Shown: piece by piece, positions 1-7,989 of the stretch
Position numbering within the stretch: position 1 is the first letter of the stretch
How the letters are laid out: each line of letters starts with the position of its first letter
NCBI RefSeq assembly: GCF_014859565.1
Contig: NZ_JACUUA010000076.1
Coordinates: 1-14,911, forward strand
DNA length: 14,911 nt
Direction of reading: 5' to 3'
DNA from: Marinospirillum sp.
GTDB taxonomy: Bacteria > Pseudomonadota > Gammaproteobacteria > Pseudomonadales > Halomonadaceae
Notes under the pieces: model-generated
What the model saw: only the letters and a program-made list of their open reading frames with translations
What the model was told of the DNA's origin: nothing
Databases searched by the model: none
Made by a program: the position numbers and the translations under genes

Positions 1-129
1 GGTGGTGTCCAGCGGATTAAACTCCACCCAGAGTTCGTTGTTGTCTTTCAGGTGGTAAGCCAGCCCCAGATCCAATGCTGAGGGCAGTTCCGTTGAGCTG
101 TTGCTTTCACTGGCTTGTTTCTTGTCCAT
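1..129 (-). CDS. N-terminal part of an unidentified protein, cut by the window edge
   Basis: An open frame begins with ATG at 129 and runs off the left edge, giving 43 residues that start MDKKQASESNSSTELPSALD. The sequence AAGGTGG stands just upstream of the ATG as a plausible ribosome binding site. The first 15 or so residues are polar and rich in Ser, Lys and Gln, with no signal peptide or membrane segment. The rest (DLGLAYHLKDNNELWVEFNP) looks like the start of a folded soluble domain. I do not recognise the family. It is divergent from the Rossmann-fold gene at 338, so the 208 bp between them probably hold promoters for both. Confidence 0.6.
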   Translation of the reverse strand, partial: MDKKQASESNSSTELPSALDLGLAYHLKDNNELWVEFNPLDTT

Positions 130-210
130 AAATCCACCTTGTTCAAAACTGCAGACACCAAAGTTAACATGATTTTGAAATACTTTAAATAAGAGCCATA
201 AGGAGTATTG

Positions 211-264
211 ATGTCTCTTTACACAAAACCTTCCCTGCACAGCTGCTCGGAAGTTAAGGTATAA
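211..264 (+). CDS. Possible 17-codon leader or small ORF
   Basis: ATG at 211 is preceded by AAGGAG with a 5-nt spacer (TATTG), a near-ideal Shine-Dalgarno arrangement. The frame encodes MSLYTKPSLHSCSEVKV and stops with TAA at 262. The candidate promoter of the next gene overlaps its 3' end, so it would need its own promoter further upstream. No membrane segment, attenuator hairpin or amino-acid run is evident. It may be chance; the ribosome binding site is the only support. Confidence 0.2.
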   Translation: MSLYTKPSLHSCSEVKV

Positions 265-265
265 C
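237..265 (+). promoter_or_regulatory. Candidate sigma-70 promoter for the Rossmann-fold gene
   Basis: TGCACA (237-242) and TATAAC (260-265) are separated by 17 nt, with 4/6 and 5/6 matches to the -35 and -10 consensus. Transcription would start near 272, giving a leader of about 65 nt before the ATG at 338. The -35 match is modest and no operator is evident. Confidence 0.35.
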
Positions 266-337
266 ACTAGCTCAAGTCAGAGACTGACAAAAGACAAGAG
301 CAGTGGTTTTTTTAACCTGAAGCAAGGAGAAAGCTTG

Positions 338-727
338 ATGAACCAACAGTTAAGTATTGCTGTTATTGGTGCCGGACGTACCGGAACTCCGTTATTAAAA
401 GATCTGTTGCAGTATGACTATATCCAGGTGCTGGGAGTAGCAGATATTGATCCCGATTCTCCGGGAATGCAGCTGGCAGAAAGTCAGGGAATCGCCTGTT
501 ACACCGATCCAATGCGGCTGGTGGAAGATGCCGGAGAGGTGGATATTCTGGTTGAGGTTTCCGGTGATCAGCTGCTCAAGGGGCGCATCAAAACCCACTA
601 TGAACAAACCGGCAATCGCAAGACACTGATCATGCATGATCTGATAGCCCGTTTGTTGATCAGCCTGTGTGACAAGAGCCCGACTCTGGTTCCTACTTTT
701 CACCCGCAGGATCAGGGTATCGGTTGA
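338..727 (+). CDS. Stand-alone Rossmann-fold NAD(P)-binding protein (129 aa)
   Basis: The protein has a dinucleotide-binding N terminus: a beta strand, then GAGRTG at residues 11-16 (GxGxxG), a helix, and a second strand ending in acidic D36 (VLGVADID), which usually favours NAD over NADP. A strand with DILVEVSGD follows, as in the N-terminal domain of homoserine dehydrogenase-type oxidoreductases. The protein ends at 129 residues with no catalytic or substrate-binding domain. Similar domains are found alone or at the N terminus of sensor proteins, so a sensing or regulatory role is possible but unproven. The start is ATG 338, preceded by AAGGAGA; a TTG immediately upstream also reads in frame. 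It appears monocistronic and is followed by a strong hairpin terminator. It is convergent with the receptor gene, and no functional link to iron uptake is visible. Confidence 0.8.
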   Translation: MNQQLSIAVIGAGRTGTPLLKDLLQYDYIQVLGVADIDPDSPGMQLAESQGIACYTDPMRLVEDAGEVDILVEVSGDQLLKGRIKTHYEQTGNRKTLIMHDLIARLLISLCDKSPTLVPTFHPQDQGIG

Positions 728-756
728 TTTTTGCCTGACAGGTAGTCACAGAAAAC

Positions 757-782
757 AGCCGCTCGTCCCGTGAGCGGCTTTT
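757..782. terminator. Bidirectional intrinsic terminator between convergent genes
   Basis: The 8-bp stem AGCCGCTC (757-764) / GAGCGGCT (772-779) has a 7-nt loop and is followed by a T run on the plus strand. On the minus strand the hairpin is followed by GTTTTC. It lies between the stop of the Rossmann-fold gene (727) and the stop of the receptor gene (787-789), so it can end both transcripts. Confidence 0.85.
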
Positions 783-786
783 CAGA

Positions 787-3135
787 TCAGAAGGCAACAT
801 TGACACTGACCCAGAAGTTTCTGGATTTGTCCTTGTTGTTGTAGTCATCCGTGTAGCTGGGTGTGTAAGTACCATCACCATTGTCAGTGAAGGTGGTCGT
901 GTAGCTGGTAAAATCCCGATCAAACAGGTTGTTGATGCGCCCGTTGATGGTGACGTTGTCTGCTGCCTTGTAGCTGGCTCCCAGATTAAAGACCTCGTAA
1001 TCCTTGTAGTACAGGGCTTCATCCGCCACTGCATCCCAACCACGGTAACGATCCGAGCGAGCCTCTAGGGACAGGTACAGGTTCAGGCGGTTTGTGCTCT
1101 GCCAGTCCAGTGTGGCATTGGCCATGTGTTTGGCGGAGTTGTTCAGAGGACGACCGGCATTACTCCCCGTTTTCTGCTCTGAATCGGTGTAGGTGTAGTT
1201 GGCGCGCAGGGTCAGGTCAAAAGGCAGAATCAGACGACCAGCCAGCTCGGCACCTTGCAGATCAACTCGGTCGATGTTCTGGTTCTGGCTGAAGGTTGGG
1301 TAAAGACTTGCCCAGCCACTGCCAACATCGGCACATTTCTGTCCGGGAGCGGCAATCTCACAGGGTGGTACGGCATCACCACCACCGGAAATTTTGTCTT
1401 CAAAGTCGGTCTGGAACAGGGTGGCGTTAAAGCTGTGTCCTTGCCAGGATTCATAATACACAGCAATTTCCTTGTTGAGACTGGTTTCCGGTTTCAGCTC
1501 CGGGTTACCTGCCCAGGGTGCTGTACCTTGAGCGCCAAAACCTCTGATGCCGGGAAACAGATCGGTGGTTTTAGGTGTTTTATAACCGGTGCTGATACCA
1601 CCTTTTACAGTCCAGGCATCAGACAGGTTGTATACAGCGTAGATGCGTGGACTGGTCTGACCACCAAACACCTCGTGATCGTCATAACGCAGACCACCCG
1701 TCAGGGTCAGATCCGGAGTCAACATCCAGTTGTCTTCGCCAAACACTGCCCACATGTGATGTTCCTGCACCTCACCGGATTTGTAGTTGCCACCATACAT
1801 ACCAAACACACCGTCTTCCAGTTCACCCCGGATGAGCTGTCCACCGGTCACCAGCTGGTGATTACCGATCAGTTTTTCCAGTTTGGCATCCAGAGTGTAC
1901 TCCCGGCTTTCCATGGTTCGATTCGGACGTGGCAGGAAGGTGGATTCTGCCAGTGCCTTGCGGTTGGCCTGACTCATGCCCGCATAGGCTCCAGTGCCGC
2001 TATACATTTGCTGCAGTTGATTACGCTCATCAATGGTGAAGGGCAGGGTGCGGCCATGGTTATTGGATGAAATATGTGACAGTGAAACCTGGGTATTACC
2101 AAAGTCCCAGCGCCCTTCATGGGAAATGCCCCATTGCTCACGGGTGAATCGTTGATCATCGTTGTAACCAACACGGGGAGCTACCCGCCCCGGTGTTCCG
2201 TTAATGGTCTGGGCGCGCCAGACAGAGTCTATGCTATCCAGAGTACCCAACTGGCTGGAGTCATTGTCATAGGTTTGTTCAGAGGTGTCGTAATCAAAGG
2301 TGATGCGTTGTCTGTCTTCTGGTGTCCAGTACAGGGAGAAACCACCGGCAAGGTTGGTGTTGGCTACTGTGCGTCCGCCGCGACCAAATCCGAGAGTCCG
2401 CTCGTGTGTGGTGCCAGCCGGATCAGTCGCTTTTTCGTATTTTGGGTTGGATGCCATACGGTCATAAAGGCTGCCACGCAATGCCATGCCGAGTGTGCCG
2501 GGTATCAGTGGGCCGGTCAGATAAATATCGGTTGTAACATCATCCCCAAAGTCTTTGTTGCTCTGATAGGTGCGACCAAAGGTCAGAGATCCACTCCATT
2601 TTTCCATATCCCGGCGGGTGATGATGTTGATCACACCACCCATGGCGTCAGCACCGTAAAGTGTGGCTGCCGGGCCACGGATGACCTCAATACGCTCAAT
2701 GGCATCCAAGGGTGGAATATGATTAAACTGATTACCACCAAAACTGTTGGGATAAATATCACCGTTGTTATTCTGGCGACGGCCATTAAGCAGGATTAGA
2801 GTGTAGTCGGCACCCATACCACGCATGGAAATGCTGCCCTGCCCTGATTTGTCACGGGTTTCACCCACATCGACACCTTCCAAGTCGCGCACGGCGTCCA
2901 GCAGGGTGATGTAAGGACGTTTGGCAAGATCTTCACGGGTAATTACCGAGATACTGGCCGGTGCGTCAGTCAACTTTTGCTCAAAACCGGCAGCAGTGAC
3001 TACCAGCGTATCCACTCGTTGGGTGGTGTCTGCGTGCAGTTGGCTGGCTGCTGCCAGTAGAGTCATACCAATGGCAAAGTGGATGGGATTACGGGCAAAA
3101 GCAGGGGCGCGCATTGGTGCGCGTGATGATTTCAT
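787..3135 (-). CDS. TonB-dependent outer-membrane receptor, FepA/IrgA-like (probable ferric-siderophore receptor)
   Basis: This outer-membrane barrel of 782 aa probably imports a ferric siderophore using TonB energy. A signal peptide ends near LHA (33-35). A TonB box, DTLVVTA, follows at about 42-48. The plug domain carries ISMRGMGADYTLILLNGRRQ, then IPPLDAIERIEVIRGPAATL and GVINIITRR, typical of the FepA/IrgA/CirA branch that takes up catecholate-type siderophores. The barrel ends in FWVSVNVAF, with the terminal Phe expected for BAM-assembled proteins. Two cysteines in a probable surface loop (PPCEIAAPGQKC) could form a disulfide. Two ATGs are adjacent (3138 and 3135); GGAG at 3142-3145 is 3 nt from the first and 6 nt from the second, so I chose 3135. 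It lies downstream of and co-directional with the efflux genes, which supports a shared siderophore substrate. The exact ligand cannot be read from the sequence. Confidence 0.93.
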   Translation of the reverse strand: MKSSRAPMRAPAFARNPIHFAIGMTLLAAASQLHADTTQRVDTLVVTAAGFEQKLTDAPASISVITREDLAKRPYITLLDAVRDLEGVDVGETRDKSGQGSISMRGMGADYTLILLNGRRQNNNGDIYPNSFGGNQFNHIPPLDAIERIEVIRGPAATLYGADAMGGVINIITRRDMEKWSGSLTFGRTYQSNKDFGDDVTTDIYLTGPLIPGTLGMALRGSLYDRMASNPKYEKATDPAGTTHERTLGFGRGGRTVANTNLAGGFSLYWTPEDRQRITFDYDTSEQTYDNDSSQLGTLDSIDSVWRAQTINGTPGRVAPRVGYNDDQRFTREQWGISHEGRWDFGNTQVSLSHISSNNHGRTLPFTIDERNQLQQMYSGTGAYAGMSQANRKALAESTFLPRPNRTMESREYTLDAKLEKLIGNHQLVTGGQLIRGELEDGVFGMYGGNYKSGEVQEHHMWAVFGEDNWMLTPDLTLTGGLRYDDHEVFGGQTSPRIYAVYNLSDAWTVKGGISTGYKTPKTTDLFPGIRGFGAQGTAPWAGNPELKPETSLNKEIAVYYESWQGHSFNATLFQTDFEDKISGGGDAVPPCEIAAPGQKCADVGSGWASLYPTFSQNQNIDRVDLQGAELAGRLILPFDLTLRANYTYTDSEQKTGSNAGRPLNNSAKHMANATLDWQSTNRLNLYLSLEARSDRYRGWDAVADEALYYKDYEVFNLGASYKAADNVTINGRINNLFDRDFTSYTTTFTDNGDGTYTPSYTDDYNNKDKSRNFWVSVNVAF

Positions 3136-3141
3136 CATTGT

Positions 3142-3145
3142 CTCC
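3142..3145 (-). promoter_or_regulatory. Ribosome binding site favouring the second ATG of the receptor gene
   Basis: GGAG on the minus strand lies 3 nt before ATG 3138 and 6 nt before ATG 3135. The longer spacing is closer to the usual optimum, so initiation at 3135 is preferred. Confidence 0.6.
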
Positions 3146-3189
3146 AGTCAGGGGCTGATTTAAAAAAGCAGTCTGGCTGGCTACATGGG

Positions 3190-3234
3190 GTTCCCCGATA
3201 CTCTGGATAAAAACTTTTTCCTAGTATCGGGAAC
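3190..3234. repeat. 45-bp interrupted palindrome in the receptor gene leader
   Basis: The left arm GTTCCCCGATACT (3190-3202) and right arm AGTATCGGGAAC (3223-3234) are reverse complements apart from one extra C. The spacer is itself nearly palindromic: GGATAAAAAC TTTTTCC at 3205-3221. It lies between the stop of the outer-membrane lipoprotein gene and the receptor start. On the minus strand no T run follows the hairpin, so it is not a terminator for the upstream genes. On the plus strand CTTTTTT follows, but no plus-strand gene leads into it. It could be an operator, an RNA stem in the receptor leader, or a small mobile palindrome. Confidence 0.6.
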
Positions 3235-3264
3235 TTTTTTGGCTGGCTTAACTATATCTAAATG

Positions 3265-4671
3265 TTAATCCTTTTCATTTGTATTTGTCCAGACGTTTTC
3301 CTGCTGCCAACCACCCCCTAACACCCGGTAAAGATTCAGGCTGGCATTCAGGCGTTCCTGTTGCAGTTGCAACAACTGATCTTCGGCCTGAAACAGGCTG
3401 CGTTGTGCTTCCAGTAACAGGTTCAGGCTGTCCGCTCCGGCCTGGTAACGCCGTTCGGTATGGGAAGTAATCAAACGAGTTTCTTTGACCAGTCGCTGTT
3501 GTTGTTGTTGCAGTTCATGATTCAGGCGTTCATTGCTCAGTGCATCTTCCACCTCAATCAGTGCTGTCAGTACCGCCTTATGGTAACTCTGCAGTAATTC
3601 CTGCTGGCGTGATTCGCTGATCTGGATCTGACGTTTACGTACACCATGATCAAAAATGCTTTGAGTGATACCGCTAGTCAGGTTGAGTGTTTGTACCGGA
3701 TCGGCCAGAGACAGGGTGCTGCTGGCGAGTGCAGCAGAAGCGGATAATTGCAGGCTGGGGAAGACCGCAGCACGTGCAGCAGTGATATTGGCTTCAGCGG
3801 CCTGTAACTGGGCTTCAGCACGGGCAAGATCCGGGCGACGGGTTAACAGATCGCTGGGCAGGCCGGGGTGAATGCGTGGTGGATTGAGTTGCTGCAGATC
3901 GGCTGTCGGGGGTTGAAATTGCTGGGGTGCTTCACCTAACAGTAGTGCCAGTGCATTACTGGTTTGCAACTGCTGGTGTTGCAGGTTTTTCAGGTTGGAT
4001 TGCTGGCTGATCACCTGGCTGCGTTGCCGAGCCAGATCAGCCGGTGTGGCAGTTCCCTGCTGGTAAGCGGCCTCAATAAATGCCAGTTGTTTTTCGGCTG
4101 CTTGTAAATACCAGCGAGCAGTCTCCTGCCGGGAATCCAGCAGCAACCACTGAAACCAGCTGGAGGCAACCGAGGCACTCAGGCTTAAACGGGTGCTGTG
4201 CCAGTCATACACTGTGGCCTCCAGTGAGGCTTTACCCGCTGCCCGTTCTGCAGCAATTCGTCCCCAGAGATCCACCTCATAACTGGTGCTCAGGCCAATA
4301 CTGGACGATTCACTGCTGGTGTTTTGTCCATTATTGCCGGAGGTGTTTCTGACTCCGGCGGATGCATTGGCATTCAGCCCCGGTAAAGATGAGGCACGGG
4401 TAATACCCAGTTGAGCTTCGGCCTGCAGAATGCGTTCCTGTGCCATACGCAGGTCGAGATTTTGTTGTAGCGCCTGCTCGATCAGCTGCTGTAAGGGTTC
4501 TGAGTCAAATGCCAGCCACCAGTCATCCTGCAACAGCAAACTGGGGTCTGCAGTGGCAGTTGCAAGTGTCCAGTCCGTAGCCAGATCCATGGCCGGGCGG
4601 GGTGGTGGGCTACTCACCGCACAGCCAGTCAATAATCCGGCGAGGGTCATAGATAAAATCAGATGGCGCAT
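3265..4671 (-). CDS. OprM/NodT-family outer-membrane efflux lipoprotein (OpmQ-like)
   Basis: This is the outer-membrane channel of a tripartite exporter. The N terminus MRHLILSMTLAGLLTGCAVS has a lipobox (LTGC, Cys at residue 15), so it is lipid-anchored. Two repeated outer-membrane-efflux domains follow, with long Gln/Leu/Ala-rich coiled-coil helices, the family motif LPSDLLTRRPDLARAEAQL, and a closing RRYQAGADSLNLLLEAQRSL segment. At 468 aa it has the normal family length. A GTG at 4677 would give a 4-nt overlap with the exporter stop, but GGAG (4677-4680) covers that GTG and sits 5 nt before ATG 4671, so ATG is the better start. It is the last gene of the adaptor-exporter-channel unit, in the same order as pvdR-pvdT-opmQ of Pseudomonas aeruginosa. 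Siderophore export is inferred from that context. Confidence 0.93.
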   Translation of the reverse strand: MRHLILSMTLAGLLTGCAVSSPPPRPAMDLATDWTLATATADPSLLLQDDWWLAFDSEPLQQLIEQALQQNLDLRMAQERILQAEAQLGITRASSLPGLNANASAGVRNTSGNNGQNTSSESSSIGLSTSYEVDLWGRIAAERAAGKASLEATVYDWHSTRLSLSASVASSWFQWLLLDSRQETARWYLQAAEKQLAFIEAAYQQGTATPADLARQRSQVISQQSNLKNLQHQQLQTSNALALLLGEAPQQFQPPTADLQQLNPPRIHPGLPSDLLTRRPDLARAEAQLQAAEANITAARAAVFPSLQLSASAALASSTLSLADPVQTLNLTSGITQSIFDHGVRKRQIQISESRQQELLQSYHKAVLTALIEVEDALSNERLNHELQQQQQRLVKETRLITSHTERRYQAGADSLNLLLEAQRSLFQAEDQLLQLQQERLNASLNLYRVLGGGWQQENVWTNTNEKD

Positions 4672-4673
4672 GT

Positions 4674-6632
4674 TCACTCCGTAGACAAAGCTTTAACTGG
4701 GTCAAGGTGAGCAGCCTTGCGGGCAGGCAGGAAACCAAAAATCAGACCTGTGGCAAAGGCACAACCAAACGCCAGTAATACCGGAAAAAGTGAAAAATAA
4801 ACGGCTGTACCCAGATAACCCAGCAGCCAGGCGGTGCCCAGCCCGATGGCAACACCAATCAGTCCGCCCAGCGCAGAAATGGTCAGTGCTTCGATCAGGA
4901 ACTGCTGCAGGATATTGCGGGTTCGTGCCCCGGTTGCCAGCCGGATGCCAATTTCGCGGGTACGTTCGGTGACAGAAACCAGCATGATGTTCATAACACC
5001 CACACCACCCACCAGCAGCGAAATGGCGGCCACGGAACCCAGCAACAGGGTGAAGGTGTTCTGGGTTTCGGTCACGCTGTCGATCAGAGAGGCCATGTTG
5101 CGGATCTGGAAATCCTCTACCCCGTGTCGAGCCAGCAGCAGGTTAAAAATGGCTTCCTGAGTAGCATCCATCTGGTCAACATCGGCAACTGCAACGGTGA
5201 CATTACGCAGGTTGCGTTGACCAAAAATTCGCAGGCTGCCGGTGTTGAAGGGTACAAAAACGATGTCGTCCTGATCCTGCCCCATGGGAGATGCACCGCG
5301 CTCACTCATCACACCAATCACCTGCAGCAGGGTGCCACCGGCCATGACATATTCACCCAGCGGGGAGCGACCGGGAAACAGGGTTTGTGCCACTGTCTGA
5401 CCTATGACAGCTACGGTGGCGTAGATGGTGTCATCATCACGACTGAAAAAGGTGCCCTGTGCCACTGGCCACTGGCGTGCCAGCGGAAAATCGGCAGAGG
5501 TGGCATTCACCTCGGTGGTTTTATCCAGATTGCCATAACGCAGGGTGACACTGCTGGTTAGTTCCGGAATAGCCGCAATCAGATTGGGCACCTGAGCATT
5601 AATGGCTTCCACATCTTCCGGCACCAGGGTGGCAGGCCATCGCCCCCGTTGATTGGCTGCACCGGGGCGGATCAGCAGTAGATTACTGCCCATGGCACTG
5701 ATGCGATCAACCACCTCATGGCGTGCACCATCCCCGATTGCCAACATGGCAATCACCGAAGCAACCCCTATTACGATACCCAGCAGAGTCAGCAGAGTAC
5801 GAAACAGGTTGCGGTGCAAGGCAGTAAACGCAGCTTTGGTGGACTCCCAGATATCCAGCAGGGGTTGTTCTCTGCCGGGGATGGGTGGTGGCAAACTGGC
5901 CTGAGCTTCTGGTTGATCTGCCCGGCCAGAGTCATGAATGATTTGCCCATCACGGATTTCGATAATACGGTTGGCGTGGGCAGCTACTTCTGGATCATGG
6001 GTGATCAGCAGCAGGGTATGCCCCTGAGCGGAGAGTTCTTTCAGCAGGTTGATAACCTCCTGACCACTCTGGCTGTCCAGTGCGCCGGTGGGTTCATCCG
6101 CAAGAATCACCTGGCCACCGTTCATCAGTGCACGGGCAATAGACACTCGTTGTTGCTGACCGCCGGATAATTGCCCCGGCAGGTGCCAGGCACGATCACT
6201 GAGTCCCAATCTTGCCAGCAGCTCCAGCGCACGCTGGCGTCGATTGGTGGGTGACTCACCAGCATAAATGGCGGGCAACTCAACATTGTTGACCGCTGGA
6301 GTGCCGGGCAACAGGTGGTAACTCTGGAACACAAAACCAAAGGCTTCCCGCCGCAGGAGAGCCAGTTCGTCTTTATCCAGTGAGGAGACCGGCTGACCAC
6401 GAAAATAATATTCACCCGTGGTGGGTCGATCCAGACAACCCAGCAGATTCATCAGGGTGGATTTACCGGAACCGGAGCTGCCAATAATGGCAACAAACTC
6501 ACCTTCATGGATGGTCAGATCCAGTCCTTTGAGTACTTGCAGGGTCTGGTCTCCATTGCTGAAACTGCGAGTTAGCTGTTCCAGCCGGATCAGCGGTGGT
6601 TTGCTGGCGGGTGAATTGCTGAGCGGATTCAT
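4674..6632 (-). CDS. macB: MacB-type ABC exporter, ATPase fused to permease (PvdT-like)
   Basis: This inner-membrane half-transporter drives export through an adaptor and an outer-membrane channel. At 652 aa it has the usual MacB length. The N-terminal nucleotide-binding domain shows Walker [10 protein letters not shown] (51-59), Q-loop Q103, signature LSGGQQQR (155-162), and Walker [13 protein letters not shown] (175-186) with catalytic E180. The first membrane helix lies near 275-295 ([20 protein letters not shown]). A large periplasmic domain follows, then three C-terminal helices including the MacB hallmark [20 protein letters not shown] and the ending [18 protein letters not shown]. Its ATG overlaps the adaptor stop as ATGA. 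MacB proteins export macrolides, toxins or siderophores. The co-located TonB receptor and Fpv-like operon point to siderophore recycling, as for PvdT of Pseudomonas aeruginosa. A drug or peptide substrate is the alternative. Confidence 0.95.
   Translation of the reverse strand: MNPLSNSPASKPPLIRLEQLTRSFSNGDQTLQVLKGLDLTIHEGEFVAIIGSSGSGKSTLMNLLGCLDRPTTGEYYFRGQPVSSLDKDELALLRREAFGFVFQSYHLLPGTPAVNNVELPAIYAGESPTNRRQRALELLARLGLSDRAWHLPGQLSGGQQQRVSIARALMNGGQVILADEPTGALDSQSGQEVINLLKELSAQGHTLLLITHDPEVAAHANRIIEIRDGQIIHDSGRADQPEAQASLPPPIPGREQPLLDIWESTKAAFTALHRNLFRTLLTLLGIVIGVASVIAMLAIGDGARHEVVDRISAMGSNLLLIRPGAANQRGRWPATLVPEDVEAINAQVPNLIAAIPELTSSVTLRYGNLDKTTEVNATSADFPLARQWPVAQGTFFSRDDDTIYATVAVIGQTVAQTLFPGRSPLGEYVMAGGTLLQVIGVMSERGASPMGQDQDDIVFVPFNTGSLRIFGQRNLRNVTVAVADVDQMDATQEAIFNLLLARHGVEDFQIRNMASLIDSVTETQNTFTLLLGSVAAISLLVGGVGVMNIMLVSVTERTREIGIRLATGARTRNILQQFLIEALTISALGGLIGVAIGLGTAWLLGYLGTAVYFSLFPVLLAFGCAFATGLIFGFLPARKAAHLDPVKALSTE
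4677..4680 (-). promoter_or_regulatory. Ribosome binding site that decides the start of the outer-membrane lipoprotein gene
   Basis: GGAG on the minus strand lies 5 nt upstream of ATG 4671 and overlaps the alternative GTG at 4677. That excludes efficient initiation at the GTG. The site sits at the very end of the exporter gene, so the two are probably translationally coupled. Confidence 0.6.
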
Positions 6633-7786
6633 AAACGCGGCATTCCGGGGATGCGGTTGGTGTTTTGAGTTGCCCGATTCTGTTGGCTGCCGGTTTGTAG
6701 CAGCAGGATTTCACCTTCCTGCAGTCCACTCAGAATTTCAGCTTGGATGCGGTTGTTGACACCCACCTGCACTTCTCGTACTTCCTGAGAGCCGCCCGGA
6801 GTTAGCACTGTGACCTGATAACGCTGACGATCCAGCCGTTGCAAGGCCGCTGAGGGTGCCAGCAAGGCATCCTGTGTTTCGGCCACAATAAAAAACACCT
6901 GTGCGGTCATTTGTGGCAGTAGCTGATTGCGGCGGTTTTCCACATCAAAAGGTGCGTTGTAAAGCACTACATTGTTTTCAATCACTGGGGTGGGTTCAAT
7001 GCGCAGCAGTTCACCCCGCCAGCGTTGTCCCTGACTGCCCAGTGTGGTGAAGTAGGCAGGCATACTCACACGCAGCCGACTGACATCAGCCTCGGAAACA
7101 CGGGTTTCAACCCGCATCTGGCTGAGATCCGCAATCTGCAGAATCACTGGAGCCTGCTGGTTGGCGTTCAGGGTTTGCCCCTGACGGGCATTGATGGATA
7201 CCACTGTGCCGCTGATCGGTGCAAGAATACGAGCATATTCCAGATTGGCTTCATCCGCAGCTAAGGATGACTGGTTCTGTTCGATCTGTGCCTGCAGTTG
7301 ATCCAGCTGTGCTGCGGCAGATAGGTAACTGGCTTCGGCCTGTTGCAGGGCTTCTTCGGTTACGGCTTCATCCGCTCGCAGGTTCTGCTGGCGCTGATAA
7401 TGCAGTTGCGCCAGTTTCAGTTGTGCCTGACGATCCCGCAGTTGAGCCGCCTGTGCTCGCAACTGGGCACGACTGGCGGCCACATTGGCTTCCAGTACCC
7501 GTGCATCAATTTCTGCCAGTAACTGACCTGCTTCAACCGGATCACCCACCTCCACATGCAGGCGCAGCAGCTGACCGGAAATCTGTGCCCCCACATCCAC
7601 ATAGTTTCTGGGATTGATGGTGCCGGTAGCCGTGACCTGCTCCTGCAGGTTGCCACGTGTCACGGTGGCGCTGGGCAGGTGAGTTGATCGTTCGGGTGCC
7701 TTGAACTGTTGCCAGCCATAAATGGCTGCAGCCACCAGCAGCACAACCAGCAGCAGCAGCAGGATTTTTTTTGTACGGGAAGACAT
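6629..7786 (-). CDS. macA: MacA-type periplasmic adaptor protein (PvdR-like)
   Basis: This is the membrane-fusion protein joining the MacB-type ATPase to the outer-membrane channel. With ATG 7786 it is 385 aa and begins [20 protein letters not shown], one N-terminal membrane anchor. A biotinyl-lipoyl half-domain follows ([20 protein letters not shown]), then a long alpha-helical hairpin rich in Ala, Gln and Leu (about residues 95-175). The second lipoyl half is [19 protein letters not shown], and beta-barrel and membrane-proximal domains close the chain. An in-frame ATG further upstream gives 424 aa, but those extra residues lack a sensible domain and would displace the anchor from the N terminus. 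A weak AGGT precedes 7786 and a better AAGGAG lies 11 nt away, so the start is likely but not certain. It is the first gene of the adaptor-exporter-channel unit. Confidence 0.92.
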   Translation of the reverse strand: MSSRTKKILLLLLVVLLVAAAIYGWQQFKAPERSTHLPSATVTRGNLQEQVTATGTINPRNYVDVGAQISGQLLRLHVEVGDPVEAGQLLAEIDARVLEANVAASRAQLRAQAAQLRDRQAQLKLAQLHYQRQQNLRADEAVTEEALQQAEASYLSAAAQLDQLQAQIEQNQSSLAADEANLEYARILAPISGTVVSINARQGQTLNANQQAPVILQIADLSQMRVETRVSEADVSRLRVSMPAYFTTLGSQGQRWRGELLRIEPTPVIENNVVLYNAPFDVENRRNQLLPQMTAQVFFIVAETQDALLAPSAALQRLDRQRYQVTVLTPGGSQEVREVQVGVNNRIQAEILSGLQEGEILLLQTGSQQNRATQNTNRIPGMPRL

Positions 7787-7850
7787 GATACCTGTGGCTC
7801 CTTGATAGTATTCGACCAGACTCATTTCATCTGAAAGCATTAAAAATCGT

Positions 7851-7868
7851 TTCTGTAACAGAATTATC
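7851..7868 (-). promoter_or_regulatory. Possible promoter element and operator for the efflux operon
   Basis: On the minus strand GATAAT (7863-7868) could serve as a -10. It is followed at once by a perfect 13-bp palindrome, TTCTG-TTA-CAGAA (7851-7863 on the plus strand), which could be a regulator site. No convincing -35 stands 16-18 nt upstream, and no full Fur box is visible here. The assignment is tentative. Confidence 0.3.
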
Positions 7869-7989
7869 CCAAGGGCAGTAGAGAGTGTCGCGGAATGTCG
7901 CAAGCCAGCTACCTGCCTTTCTGTCTGTCATTGAGCGGGTAGGGTAAACTGCCTTTTTTATTAACCGGTGTTTCCAACAGGAAAACAGG

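Noticed and set aside
1255..2070. A 271-codon open frame on the plus strand inside the receptor gene
   Set aside because: It lies wholly opposite a well-supported TonB-dependent receptor, and its translation shows no recognisable family. It is a shadow of the barrel-coding sequence.
2119..2799. A 226-codon plus-strand open frame opposite the receptor plug and barrel
   Set aside because: Antisense shadow of the receptor gene with no domain, signal or ribosome site of its own.
3261..3280. AATGTTAATCCTTTTCATTT as a Fur or Zur box for the receptor gene
   Set aside because: Only the outer AAATG/CATTT bases are symmetric and the match to the Fur consensus is about half of positions. It also overlaps the end of the outer-membrane lipoprotein gene.
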